A stretch of 5,255 bases of DNA from an uncultured Chthoniobacterales bacterium (GTDB lineage Bacteria; Verrucomicrobiota; Verrucomicrobiia; Chthoniobacterales; UBA10450), in NCBI GenBank assembly GCA_955652155.1, contig CATPAT010000177.1, positions 1 to 5,255 of the forward strand, in the 5' to 3' direction. Below, piece after piece: positions 1-5,255 of this stretch; position 1 is the first letter of the stretch, and the number at the start of each line of letters is the position of its first letter. Below the pieces are notes generated by a model. The model did not search any database and was not told where the DNA came from. It saw only the letters and a program-made list of their open reading frames with translations. Position numbers and translations under genes: made by a program.

Positions 1-333
1 AATGTAAATAAACCGGTCGCGCGTGTTCGCATTCTCCTCCTCCAGGCCATCAAGCCAAAGAATTCGTGAGGTAATGAAATCTTCAGTGTCAGGAAGCGGA
101 TCATTGGGCCCAAGCGCGACGCGCGTTTTAAAAATTGTTCCTGGCGCGGCGCCGTCTCCAATTTTTTCCGCGACGCGAAATCTGCCCAGCGGCGTTTTCA
201 AGCTGCCTTCCTCAGTCCCGATTCCAAAACGTGAAGTAGAAATCGGATAGGAACGGAGTTCTTCACCATCACGGGTCAAAATGAGACGTTGATCGCGAAC
301 GGAGACGTCGATTTTGGTTCGGGCCCTTTGCAT
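1..333 (-). CDS. L,D-transpeptidase (YkuD-fold) family protein, N-terminal part, cut by the window edge
   Basis: The 111 visible codons read as the first two thirds of a YkuD (L,D-transpeptidase catalytic) domain. Residues 8-20 form the opening strands ending in QRLILT. The YPISTSRFGIGTEEGS segment (29-44) is followed by KTPLGRF (46-52), which matches the family's TPLG-F signature. EDFITSRILWLDG (84-96) and DRFIYI (106-111) normally lie just before an HGT motif. The catalytic His and the SHGC-x-R motif would lie beyond base 1, so activity cannot be judged. The family crosslinks peptidoglycan stem peptides through diaminopimelate, or attaches proteins to the wall, using a cysteine. The ATG at 331-333 is favoured because an in-frame TAA lies six codons upstream. 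No signal peptide or membrane segment is visible, which is odd for an enzyme of the wall. No good Shine-Dalgarno is present; a weak AAGG lies 13 bases off. A weak minus-strand -10 (TATTCT, 372-377) inside asd is the only promoter hint. Family call is fairly sure; precise role unknown. Confidence 0.82.
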   Translation of the reverse strand, partial: MQRARTKIDVSVRDQRLILTRDGEELRSYPISTSRFGIGTEEGSLKTPLGRFRVAEKIGDGAAPGTIFKTRVALGPNDPLPDTEDFITSRILWLDGLEEENANTRDRFIYI

Positions 334-355
334 CGCTGAAGAGCGGCCTTACAAT
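327..355 (+). promoter_or_regulatory. Candidate sigma-70-type promoter for asd
   Basis: TTTGCA at 327-332 (4 of 6 to the -35 consensus) and TACAAT at 350-355 (5 of 6 to the -10 consensus) are separated by 17 bases. A start 6-8 bases after the -10 would fall at about 361-363, directly before the GTG at 364. The -35 box covers the start codon of the divergent transpeptidase gene. This is read by eye from consensus only. Confidence 0.4.
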
Positions 356-363
356 TCGCCGCA

Positions 364-1362
364 GTGAAAAAAGAATATCACATCGCGGTCGTTGGCGCGA
401 CCGGTGCAGTTGGCGCGGAGCTGCTGCGCGTTCTGGAGCGCAGAAATTTTCCAATTTCGAACCTGCGCGCGCTCGCATCCGCAAGGTCCGCCGGAAAGAA
501 AGTTCAATTTGGCAACAAGCCAATCATGGTGGAGGAACTCGGCGAAAATTCATTCGACAACATCGACATCGCATTTTTCAGCGCGGGCGGAGAGACTTCC
601 CGAAAGTTCGTCCCGACCGCCCGCAAAGAGGGCGCGGTTGTGATCGATAACTCGTCGGTTTTCCGAATGGATTCGGACGTTCCGCTGGTTATTCCAGAGA
701 TCAACGGGCAGGATGTAAAGGAACATCGCGGTCTCATTGCCAATCCGAATTGCACGACCGCAGTCGCCCTGATGGCGATTTATCCACTGCATCACGCTTT
801 TGGAATTCGCCGTGTTTTCGCTTCGAGTTATCAAGCTGTTTCCGGCAGTGGCGCACGCGCCATTGCTGAATTGAAGAATCAGGTGGAATCCGCGGCTCGA
901 GATCGACAATCGCCGCCACAGGTTTATCCGCATCCGATCGCGTTCAACGTCCTGCCACACGTCGATGTTTTTCTCGAGGGTGGTTACACCAAAGAAGAAA
1001 TGAAAATGCAAAACGAGGGACGCAAGATCATGCATTTGCCGGAATTTCGCGCGTCGGTCACGTGCGTGCGGGTTCCGGTTTATCGCGCACACTCGGTTGC
1101 TGTGAGTGCTGAATTCGAGAAAAAAGTGTCAGTGGAGCAGGCTCGCGAGGTTTTGGCAAAGGCGCCTGGATTGGAGTTGGTGGACGAGCCGTCGAAAAAT
1201 CGTTATCCGATGCCGTTGACGGTAGCGGGCAAAGATAACTGCGAAGTGGGGCGAGTGCGCCTCGATTGCGCGCTGGAGAACGGTCTCGCCTTTTGGGTAT
1301 CGGGCGATCAACTGCTCAAAGGCGCGGCGCTGAACGCAGTGCAAATTGCCGAGCTGCTGTGA
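364..1362 (+). CDS. asd: Aspartate-semialdehyde dehydrogenase
   Basis: This enzyme reduces L-aspartyl-4-phosphate to L-aspartate-4-semialdehyde with NADPH in the cytoplasm. The step is the branch point to diaminopimelate, lysine, threonine and methionine. The 332-residue product is complete and matches the shorter bacterial class of the family. The NADP-binding loop GATGAVG is at residues 11-17 and SAGKKV at 42-47. A phosphate-binding arginine (R101) sits in SSVFRMD. The catalytic Cys130 is in NPNCTT (127-132). Q157 lies in SSYQAVSGSG (154-163). E211, E212 and K214 lie in the EEMKM substrate segment. R236 and the acid/base His243 lie in RVPVYRAHS. The C-terminal GDQLLKGAALNAVQIAE (314-330) is classic. 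The start is GTG: an in-frame TGA lies at 337-339 and no other start codon stands between. No Shine-Dalgarno is visible. The gene is monocistronic here, divergent from the transpeptidase and convergent with the DUF6600-like gene. No lysC or dapA is next to it. Confidence 0.97.
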   Translation: MKKEYHIAVVGATGAVGAELLRVLERRNFPISNLRALASARSAGKKVQFGNKPIMVEELGENSFDNIDIAFFSAGGETSRKFVPTARKEGAVVIDNSSVFRMDSDVPLVIPEINGQDVKEHRGLIANPNCTTAVALMAIYPLHHAFGIRRVFASSYQAVSGSGARAIAELKNQVESAARDRQSPPQVYPHPIAFNVLPHVDVFLEGGYTKEEMKMQNEGRKIMHLPEFRASVTCVRVPVYRAHSVAVSAEFEKKVSVEQAREVLAKAPGLELVDEPSKNRYPMPLTVAGKDNCEVGRVRLDCALENGLAFWVSGDQLLKGAALNAVQIAELL

Positions 1363-1411
1363 CTGCGGCCGACACGGCCCGCCTCTGTAACTAATTCTGT
1401 CGATCTTGCCT

Positions 1412-1436
1412 GTCACGCCGTAGCCTCGGCGTAGAC
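1412..1436. repeat. REP-like hairpin in the convergent spacer
   Basis: The arm GTC-ACGCCG (1412-1420) pairs with CGGCGT-A-GAC (1427-1436), giving nine base pairs with one bulged A (1433) around the six-base loop TAGCCT. It is not followed by a T run on either strand, so it is a poor terminator by itself. Imperfect intergenic palindromes of this kind, with CGCCG/CGGCG arms, resemble dispersed REP-type elements. Only one copy is in the window, so its repeat nature is not proven. Confidence 0.4.
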
Positions 1437-1440
1437 GGAT

Positions 1441-1474
1441 GCGAAACGGCCCCGGAAACTCCGGGGCCGCTCGC
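1441..1474. terminator. GC-rich hairpin, probable shared terminator of asd and the convergent gene
   Basis: The nine-base arms CGGCCCCGG (1447-1455) and CCGGGGCCG (1461-1469) pair perfectly around the loop AAACT. A further GCGA/TCGC pairing (1441-1444 with 1471-1474) extends the stem across a small internal loop. It lies about 80 bases after the asd stop and about 25 bases after the stop of the opposing gene, as expected for a bidirectional terminator. T tracts are short: CTTTG then ATTTT on plus, GTTTC on minus. Intrinsic termination may therefore be incomplete or need Rho. Confidence 0.6.
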
Positions 1475-1499
1475 TTTGAACCTATTTTGAGCCTTGGGA

Positions 1500-3221
1500 T
1501 TACTGTGGACCGGGCGTTGGCGTCGCGCCTTTCTCTTTACCCTGGTGTTTTTTCTCGCCTGGTTGGCCGACGGGCGCTTGTGCACCACCCGGCGGCGGCG
1601 GATTGACGCCTTCAGCTTTGTGTTTGCCGCGACCCTCACCGTAAGGAGCGCCCTGGGCTCCAGGAGCGCCACCTTCTTGACCGGATGGCGTTATTGCCGG
1701 CGGCTCGATGCGTTTATTATGCTTGCCGCCTGGTTGATTGAAACTTTCACCAGGAGTCGTTACACCAGCCGGTGACATTCCCGGTTGCGACTGCTCGAAT
1801 TGCTTATGTTTGCCCCTAGGCTGATTGAAATTTTCGCCGGGGCTGACAGCGCCACCCGGAGTTGGTCCAACATTCTGGCGCTCAAAGCCTTTTCGCTTTC
1901 CTTCCGGCGCAGTCATACCTTCGGGACCAGCGGTCGGGCCAGTCGGCGGCGGTGTTGCACCGAATTTTTCGGCACGTTTGCCCTTACCCGGCTTTCCATA
2001 TTCCGGAGTGTATGGGGATACTCCAGCTCCAGGAGACTCCACGGGCGCCAAGCTCGCACCAGGCTGGGCCTGCTCACCAAATTTGCCTTTGTGTTTACCT
2101 TTCTGGGGAAACGCCGGGCTGGTTGTTGGCGAAGTTAACGCGCCCGCCGGACTTGCGGTGGCGCCGGCCTGGAATTGCTCGGCCCCTTTGCCTCTGTGTT
2201 TGCCTTTTTCAACTGGTGCCATGCCAGGTGCCAACGATGCCGAGGGCGAGCCCGAAGCACTCGCGCCAGCTGCAGCCGCGGCGTTTCCACCGGCTGTCGG
2301 TGGAGGAACCTTCTTCAAATCCTGGGTTTTGATTTTTTCCTTAAGTTGAGTCTGTGCATTCGCGTCACCAGCGACCGACCAACCGTGCTCAACCCTGTCC
2401 TCCGCCACTTTCGTTTTCACTGTCTGCGGCGCAATTTGCTTGGCCGACTTGTTGATTTTCATTGGAGTGGCAATGACTAAAGCATTGCCCTGAACTTTCG
2501 TTAGGCCGCCTGATTTTGCCGCCGCGGTAACATCGACATTCGCCTGTCGTTCGAGTTTCAGTTTTTGGATCGGGCGGCTCGAGTACTGATTTACGGTGTT
2601 GAGATCAGGTCCGTAATTGTAAACCGTTTTATTTTTGTAAGTGATGTTGGTGACGTTCACCGTTTGGTTGATGTAGGTCACGTTCTGCGAAACATCGACA
2701 ATGCGGGAACGCAGGACGGGCTCGCCGATGTAACGGACGTCGACGAAATTGTAATACCCTGGACCGATATCAAACTCGACGTCGAGATGGCCGGTGAGCG
2801 GCCGGCTTTCGTAAACTACTTCTGTTTCCGGAGGCAGTGGCGCCCAACCAGCGTAACCGCCACCGAAGCGCCAGGAGACCCAGGCCGGGCCCCATTCATA
2901 ACCGGGTCTCCAAACCCAGCCGTAATCGGCCAGCCTGACCCAGCGTCCATAATGGTAAGTGGCCCACCCGAAATCCTCGTATGACACCCATGTCCATCCC
3001 TCATCGGTGTAGGCCCAGTAGCCATCGGCATACGGTCGCCAGGAGGCATCGCTCACGGCAACGTCCGGCTGCCAGCAGTAGCCGTAATTGCCGACCTCGA
3101 CCCAGCTCCCGCCGTTCAGGTTGTTATAGAAGAAATCGACCGAAACGTCCTGGCTTTTTGCCTGCGGCACAAAGGGCACAAGGAGGACGGTTAACGCACA
3201 AACAAACTGCAGTTTTTTCAT
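1500..3221 (-). CDS. Secreted DUF6600-like protein with a basic Pro/Gly/Lys/His repeat tail
   Basis: The product of 573 residues has a signal peptide: K2K3, a hydrophobic core at about 4-19, and a likely signal peptidase I site after A21-K22-S23. There is no lipobox. Residues 40-130 hold 14 tryptophans and many Tyr/Gly in tandem W-x-P and GWxW blocks (GYCWQP, SWRPYADGYW, GWTWVS, YGRWV, YGWVW, GWAPLPP). I recognise this pattern as DUF6600, whose function is unknown to me. Residues 131-215 are probably beta-rich, with a Thr/Asn/Val run at 176-200. Residues 216-312 are a lysine-rich link, 313-332 are Ala/Ser-rich, and 335-573 are a low-complexity basic tail of GKHK-type repeats. The ATG at 3219-3221 is chosen because it gives the signal peptide; an in-frame extension to 3350 would add 43 unconvincing residues and overlap htrA. 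No Shine-Dalgarno is seen. It follows htrA by 109 bases on the same strand. It may bind wall or anionic polymers, but that is inference. Confidence 0.88.
   Translation of the reverse strand: MKKLQFVCALTVLLVPFVPQAKSQDVSVDFFYNNLNGGSWVEVGNYGYCWQPDVAVSDASWRPYADGYWAYTDEGWTWVSYEDFGWATYHYGRWVRLADYGWVWRPGYEWGPAWVSWRFGGGYAGWAPLPPETEVVYESRPLTGHLDVEFDIGPGYYNFVDVRYIGEPVLRSRIVDVSQNVTYINQTVNVTNITYKNKTVYNYGPDLNTVNQYSSRPIQKLKLERQANVDVTAAAKSGGLTKVQGNALVIATPMKINKSAKQIAPQTVKTKVAEDRVEHGWSVAGDANAQTQLKEKIKTQDLKKVPPPTAGGNAAAAAGASASGSPSASLAPGMAPVEKGKHRGKGAEQFQAGATASPAGALTSPTTSPAFPQKGKHKGKFGEQAQPGASLAPVESPGAGVSPYTPEYGKPGKGKRAEKFGATPPPTGPTAGPEGMTAPEGKRKGFERQNVGPTPGGAVSPGENFNQPRGKHKQFEQSQPGMSPAGVTTPGESFNQPGGKHNKRIEPPAITPSGQEGGAPGAQGAPYGEGRGKHKAEGVNPPPPGGAQAPVGQPGEKKHQGKEKGATPTPGPQ
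1503..2219 (-). repeat. Coding repeat region: degenerate GKHK units, partly with an exact 29-residue period
   Basis: Residues 335-573 of the DUF6600-like protein contain units that open with GK(H/G/R)(K/R) and usually run on to E-Q or E-R/K, then a Pro/Gly/Ala/Ser stretch. Unit starts are at residues 340, 375, 412, 441, 470, 499 and 532, with a diverged end motif KKHQGK at 557. The steps are 35, 37, 29, 29, 29 and 33 residues. The two closest units (441-469 and 470-498) share the end PGE(N/S)FNQP, encoded near 1800-1841 and 1713-1754. The segment is probably disordered. At DNA level the copies have diverged, so it is not a simple tandem repeat. Confidence 0.75.
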
Positions 3222-3264
3222 AATCTGGTTAATGGTTTTGGAGCGTTGGACTTTCGCGGGGAGA

Positions 3265-3293
3265 AGTTTATTCACCGGTTTCCCGCTTCGCAA
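3265..3293 (-). promoter_or_regulatory. Candidate promoter of the DUF6600-like gene
   Basis: On the minus strand, TTGCGA (3288-3293) and TAAACT (3265-3270) are separated by 17 bases, each 4 of 6 to the sigma-70 consensus. A start near 3258 would leave a leader of about 37 bases before the ATG at 3221. It lies in the 109-base spacer after htrA, where I see no convincing intrinsic terminator. The gene could be read both from here and through from htrA. Confidence 0.28.
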
Positions 3294-3330
3294 ACACCAC
3301 GACCCCACTAAGATATCGCAGCTGCCGCGA

Positions 3331-4842
3331 TCAGCGCGGGCGCAAAACAAGAAACGATCTTACCCGATGCCGGCAAACCGACAGGACCTGTGCCTGCTGT
3401 GGATCGACGGACTGGACGATTTTATTATAATCGGGCACGGAATTAATCGGTTGCTGATTCACTTCCTCAATCACGTCGCCTTTTTGGAGATCGGCAACAC
3501 CCGCGTCTGGATCAACCGCGGTTACTGCAACACCATGAATGCCGTTCGGCAGATCCAATTGGCGCGCCAGCTCGGGAGTTAGCGGAGCAACGTGGATTCC
3601 GGCGAGCGCATTGCCGCCTTCATTCTCTTCGCCCGGTGTTGGCTTTGCCGGCGGTTGTTGCGGTAAGACGCGACCGGTTTGATATCCCACCGGCTGCTCT
3701 TTAATTTGCGTCGCCACCGTCATCGTTTTTCCCGCGCGCACAATTTCGAGTTCAACTTTCTTATTCAAGTCGGCTTGCGAAACCAGGTTGCGTAAATCGG
3801 TAAAGCTTTTCACTTCGTGATCATCAAATTTTTTGATCACGTCGCCTTTTTGCAGGTGCGCTTCTTCGGCTGGTGATCCCGGCACGATTTCATCCACCAC
3901 GACGGCTTCGCCGGGCGATAGGGCAGGTTGCCCCGTTTGCGGAACGCGCATCTGGATGCCGAGATAGCCACGAATAATCCGGCCTTTCTTCAACAAACTC
4001 TCCAGGGCAGTGCGGACGGTGTTGGACGGAATGGCGAAGCCGATCCCCTGGGAGCCCCCGCTGCGCGAAATGATCGCGGTATTAATGCCCACCACTTCAC
4101 CACGCAGGTTGATAAGCGGACCTCCGCTATTGCCCGGATTAATTGCGGCATTTGTCTGGATTAAGTCGCCAAACACATCGGCGCGATTCGGCCGCCCTTT
4201 GGAACTTACAATCCCGTCCGTGACCGTTTCGTCGAAACCGAATGGGTTGCCGATCGCAAGAACGAAATCGCCCGCCTGAACGGTATCGGAATCGGCGAGC
4301 TTGAGGGGCTTCACTCCCGAGTTGTCGATTTTTAGGACCGCGAGATCCACCTGATCATCGGCCCCAACCAGGCGCGCTTTTTCGGTGCGCCCATCGCTCA
4401 ACTGCACTTCGATCTCGTCCACCTGATCGACCACGTGATTGTTGGTAATGATGTGACCTTCGTTGGTAACGATCACGCCCGAACCCAAGGAATTCTGGAC
4501 CAATGCCTCGTCATTTGGATTTTGAAATCCGCGCGGGCGCCGAAAGAAAAAACCAAACGGGTCGAGCTGATTCTGACGCTCAATCGCGATCTTCTTGGAC
4601 GTCTTCACGGCCACCACCGACGGCACAACAGCACTGACCAGCGCGCGGCGTTCACGATTCAACGCTTCCAGCGAAGCGACCTGATTGGGGTCGACATTCG
4701 GCGAGGACGCAAGCGTGTATTTTTCTGGAGTGGTGCGCTGCAGTGTGCTCAAACCGCCATGCTTCAAGCGGTAGTCGTACAACGCCGAAATCGCCAGGCT
4801 AAGCAACGCGACAAAGGCAAAAAATTTCAGGAGATTCTTCAT
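3331..4842 (-). CDS. htrA: HtrA/DegP-family envelope serine protease with two PDZ domains
   Basis: This is a complete 503-residue member of the S1C (trypsin-like) family, slightly longer than E. coli DegP and DegQ. A hydrophobic N-terminal segment (about 7-22) acts as signal peptide or membrane anchor; no strong cleavage site is seen. The protease domain spans about 65-285. The triad is His136 (TNNHVVD), Asp166 (DLAVLKI) and Ser239 (NPGNSGGPL), all intact, so it should be active. A loop at 89-117 (DPFGFFFRRP and following) corresponds to the LA loop that regulates DegP. PDZ1 begins at RGYLGIQ (291-297) and ends near 380. A Pro/Glu/Gly-rich linker (381-410) leads to PDZ2 (about 411-503). Both PDZ domains carry LQKGDVI. 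The family degrades or refolds misfolded envelope proteins and may act as a cage-forming oligomer. The ATG overlaps the recG stop (TAATG) and lacks a Shine-Dalgarno, so translation is probably coupled to recG. The promoter lies outside the window. Confidence 0.95.
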   Translation of the reverse strand: MKNLLKFFAFVALLSLAISALYDYRLKHGGLSTLQRTTPEKYTLASSPNVDPNQVASLEALNRERRALVSAVVPSVVAVKTSKKIAIERQNQLDPFGFFFRRPRGFQNPNDEALVQNSLGSGVIVTNEGHIITNNHVVDQVDEIEVQLSDGRTEKARLVGADDQVDLAVLKIDNSGVKPLKLADSDTVQAGDFVLAIGNPFGFDETVTDGIVSSKGRPNRADVFGDLIQTNAAINPGNSGGPLINLRGEVVGINTAIISRSGGSQGIGFAIPSNTVRTALESLLKKGRIIRGYLGIQMRVPQTGQPALSPGEAVVVDEIVPGSPAEEAHLQKGDVIKKFDDHEVKSFTDLRNLVSQADLNKKVELEIVRAGKTMTVATQIKEQPVGYQTGRVLPQQPPAKPTPGEENEGGNALAGIHVAPLTPELARQLDLPNGIHGVAVTAVDPDAGVADLQKGDVIEEVNQQPINSVPDYNKIVQSVDPQQAQVLSVCRHRVRSFLVLRPR

Positions 4843-4844
4843 TA
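4840..4844 (-). other. TAATG stop/start overlap of recG and htrA
   Basis: On the minus strand the recG stop TAA (4842-4844) shares its last A with the htrA start ATG (4840-4842). The preceding bases contain no AGGAGG-like sequence. This arrangement usually means that ribosomes ending on the first gene reinitiate on the second. The two genes are therefore very likely one transcript. Confidence 0.8.
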
Positions 4845-5255
4845 GCTAACGTTCGAAAAGGTTCGTCCCTGTTTTTCGACAATCAACTGCTGGAAACGTT
4901 GATTCTGCGCCGATGCCAACTTGGGATCGGCCGCGAAGATCGACATCGCTGCCGTCCGGGCGCGACGCATCAATTCCGCGTCTCGCCGCAGATTGCCAAT
5001 TTTCAAGGCCGGCAGACCGCTCTGGGCCGTGCCCAGCAAATCGCCCGGGCCGCGCAGTTCCCAGTCCGCTTCGGCCACCTCAAAGCCGTCGCTTGTCTTC
5101 TCGAGAACGGCCAATTTGGCGGCCGCTTCCGACGACGGTTCGGAGGTGAGCAAAATGCAATACGATTTGTGCTCGCCGCGGCCGATGCGACCTCGGAGCT
5201 GATGGAGTTGGGCCAGACCAAATCGCTCCGCATTTTCGACCAACATCACAGTCGC
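4842..5255 (-). CDS. recG: ATP-dependent DNA helicase RecG, C-terminal end, cut by the window edge
   Basis: The last 137 codons are visible; the gene starts beyond base 5255. RecG is a cytoplasmic superfamily 2 helicase that reverses stalled replication forks and branch-migrates Holliday junctions. The segment opens with ATVMLVENAERFGLAQLHQL and continues into RGRIGRGEHKSYC, helicase motif VI with its QLHQLRGRIGRG core. DGFEVAEADWELRGPGDLLGTAQSG follows and matches the conserved TRG (translocation in RecG) region that couples ATP hydrolysis to movement on duplex DNA. The remaining helical tail (DAELMRRAR and onward) is typical of RecG C termini. The TRG region separates it from the related Mfd and PriA helicases, although Mfd has a similar element. 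The reading frame is intact to the TAA. Its neighbour htrA begins inside its stop codon. Confidence 0.93.
   Translation of the reverse strand, partial: ATVMLVENAERFGLAQLHQLRGRIGRGEHKSYCILLTSEPSSEAAAKLAVLEKTSDGFEVAEADWELRGPGDLLGTAQSGLPALKIGNLRRDAELMRRARTAAMSIFAADPKLASAQNQRFQQLIVEKQGRTFSNVS

Noticed and set aside
23..250. A 75-residue plus-strand open frame at the left end.
   Set aside because: It is antisense to the well-supported L,D-transpeptidase reading frame and shows no family features.
269..523. An 84-residue minus-strand open frame across the asd/transpeptidase junction.
   Set aside because: It overlaps the starts of two supported genes in a different frame and its sequence is Arg-rich and unrecognisable.
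550..1092. A 180-residue open frame on the minus strand within asd.
   Set aside because: It lies opposite a certain gene, shows no recognisable motif, and has the composition of a shadow frame.
1825..2349. A 174-residue plus-strand open frame, and others at 1494-1775 and 1785-2138, opposite the repeat tail.
   Set aside because: The low-complexity, GC-rich repeat tail depletes stop codons on the opposite strand. The translations are Pro/Ala/Arg-rich without domain features, and the minus-strand gene explains the region.
3318..3332. Small palindrome around CGCAGCTGCCGCG just after the htrA stop, as a possible htrA terminator.
   Set aside because: The stem is only about four to six pairs, and no T run follows on the minus strand.
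3222..3350. Upstream extension of the DUF6600-like gene by 43 residues to an ATG at 3350.
   Set aside because: It would put a long polar stretch before a clear signal peptide and would overlap the end of htrA. The ATG at 3221 begins with MKK and a hydrophobic core.
3817..3840. Inverted repeat GTGATCA/TGATCAC with a 10-base loop inside htrA.
   Set aside because: It is explained by the coding sequence for VIKKFDDH in PDZ1. It is AT-rich, weak, and far from any gene end, so a terminator or operator role is not supported.

Overview
The window is a compact piece of bacterial chromosome with five genes and very short spacers. The largest spacer is 137 bases, so no stretch over 300 bases lacks a gene. 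GC content is moderately high by eye. The lineage cannot be proven from this sequence. The DUF6600-type secreted protein with a Lys/His/Pro/Gly-rich tail, the absence of Shine-Dalgarno sequences and a REP-like hairpin in a spacer together suggest a soil or freshwater Verrucomicrobiota (Spartobacteria-like) or a related Gram-negative group. This is inference.

Layout from left to right. Bases 1-333 (minus) hold the N-terminal 111 codons of an L,D-transpeptidase (YkuD fold) that runs off the left edge. After only 30 bases, and divergent from it, lies asd (364-1362, plus), aspartate-semialdehyde dehydrogenase, with a GTG start and a candidate promoter that would make its mRNA almost leaderless. 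A 137-base convergent spacer (1363-1499) holds two hairpins: a REP-like one, and a GC-rich one likely to act as a shared terminator. The rest is on the minus strand, transcribed from right to left: the C-terminal end of recG (4842-5255), an HtrA/DegP-type serine protease (3331-4842) whose ATG overlaps the recG stop as TAATG, a 109-base spacer with a candidate promoter, and a secreted protein (1500-3221) with a Trp/Tyr/Gly-rich DUF6600-like domain followed by a basic repeat tail.

Functionally, four of the five genes point to the cell envelope. Asd makes the precursor of meso-diaminopimelate. L,D-transpeptidases typically use diaminopimelate in peptidoglycan crosslinks or protein attachment. 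HtrA is an envelope quality-control protease. The DUF6600-like protein is exported and could be an HtrA client or a wall-associated factor. RecG (DNA repair and fork remodelling) is the exception, but appears translationally coupled to HtrA. I see no mobile element, CRISPR array, tRNA or rRNA. The least understood item is the repeat-tailed secreted protein at 1500-3221.
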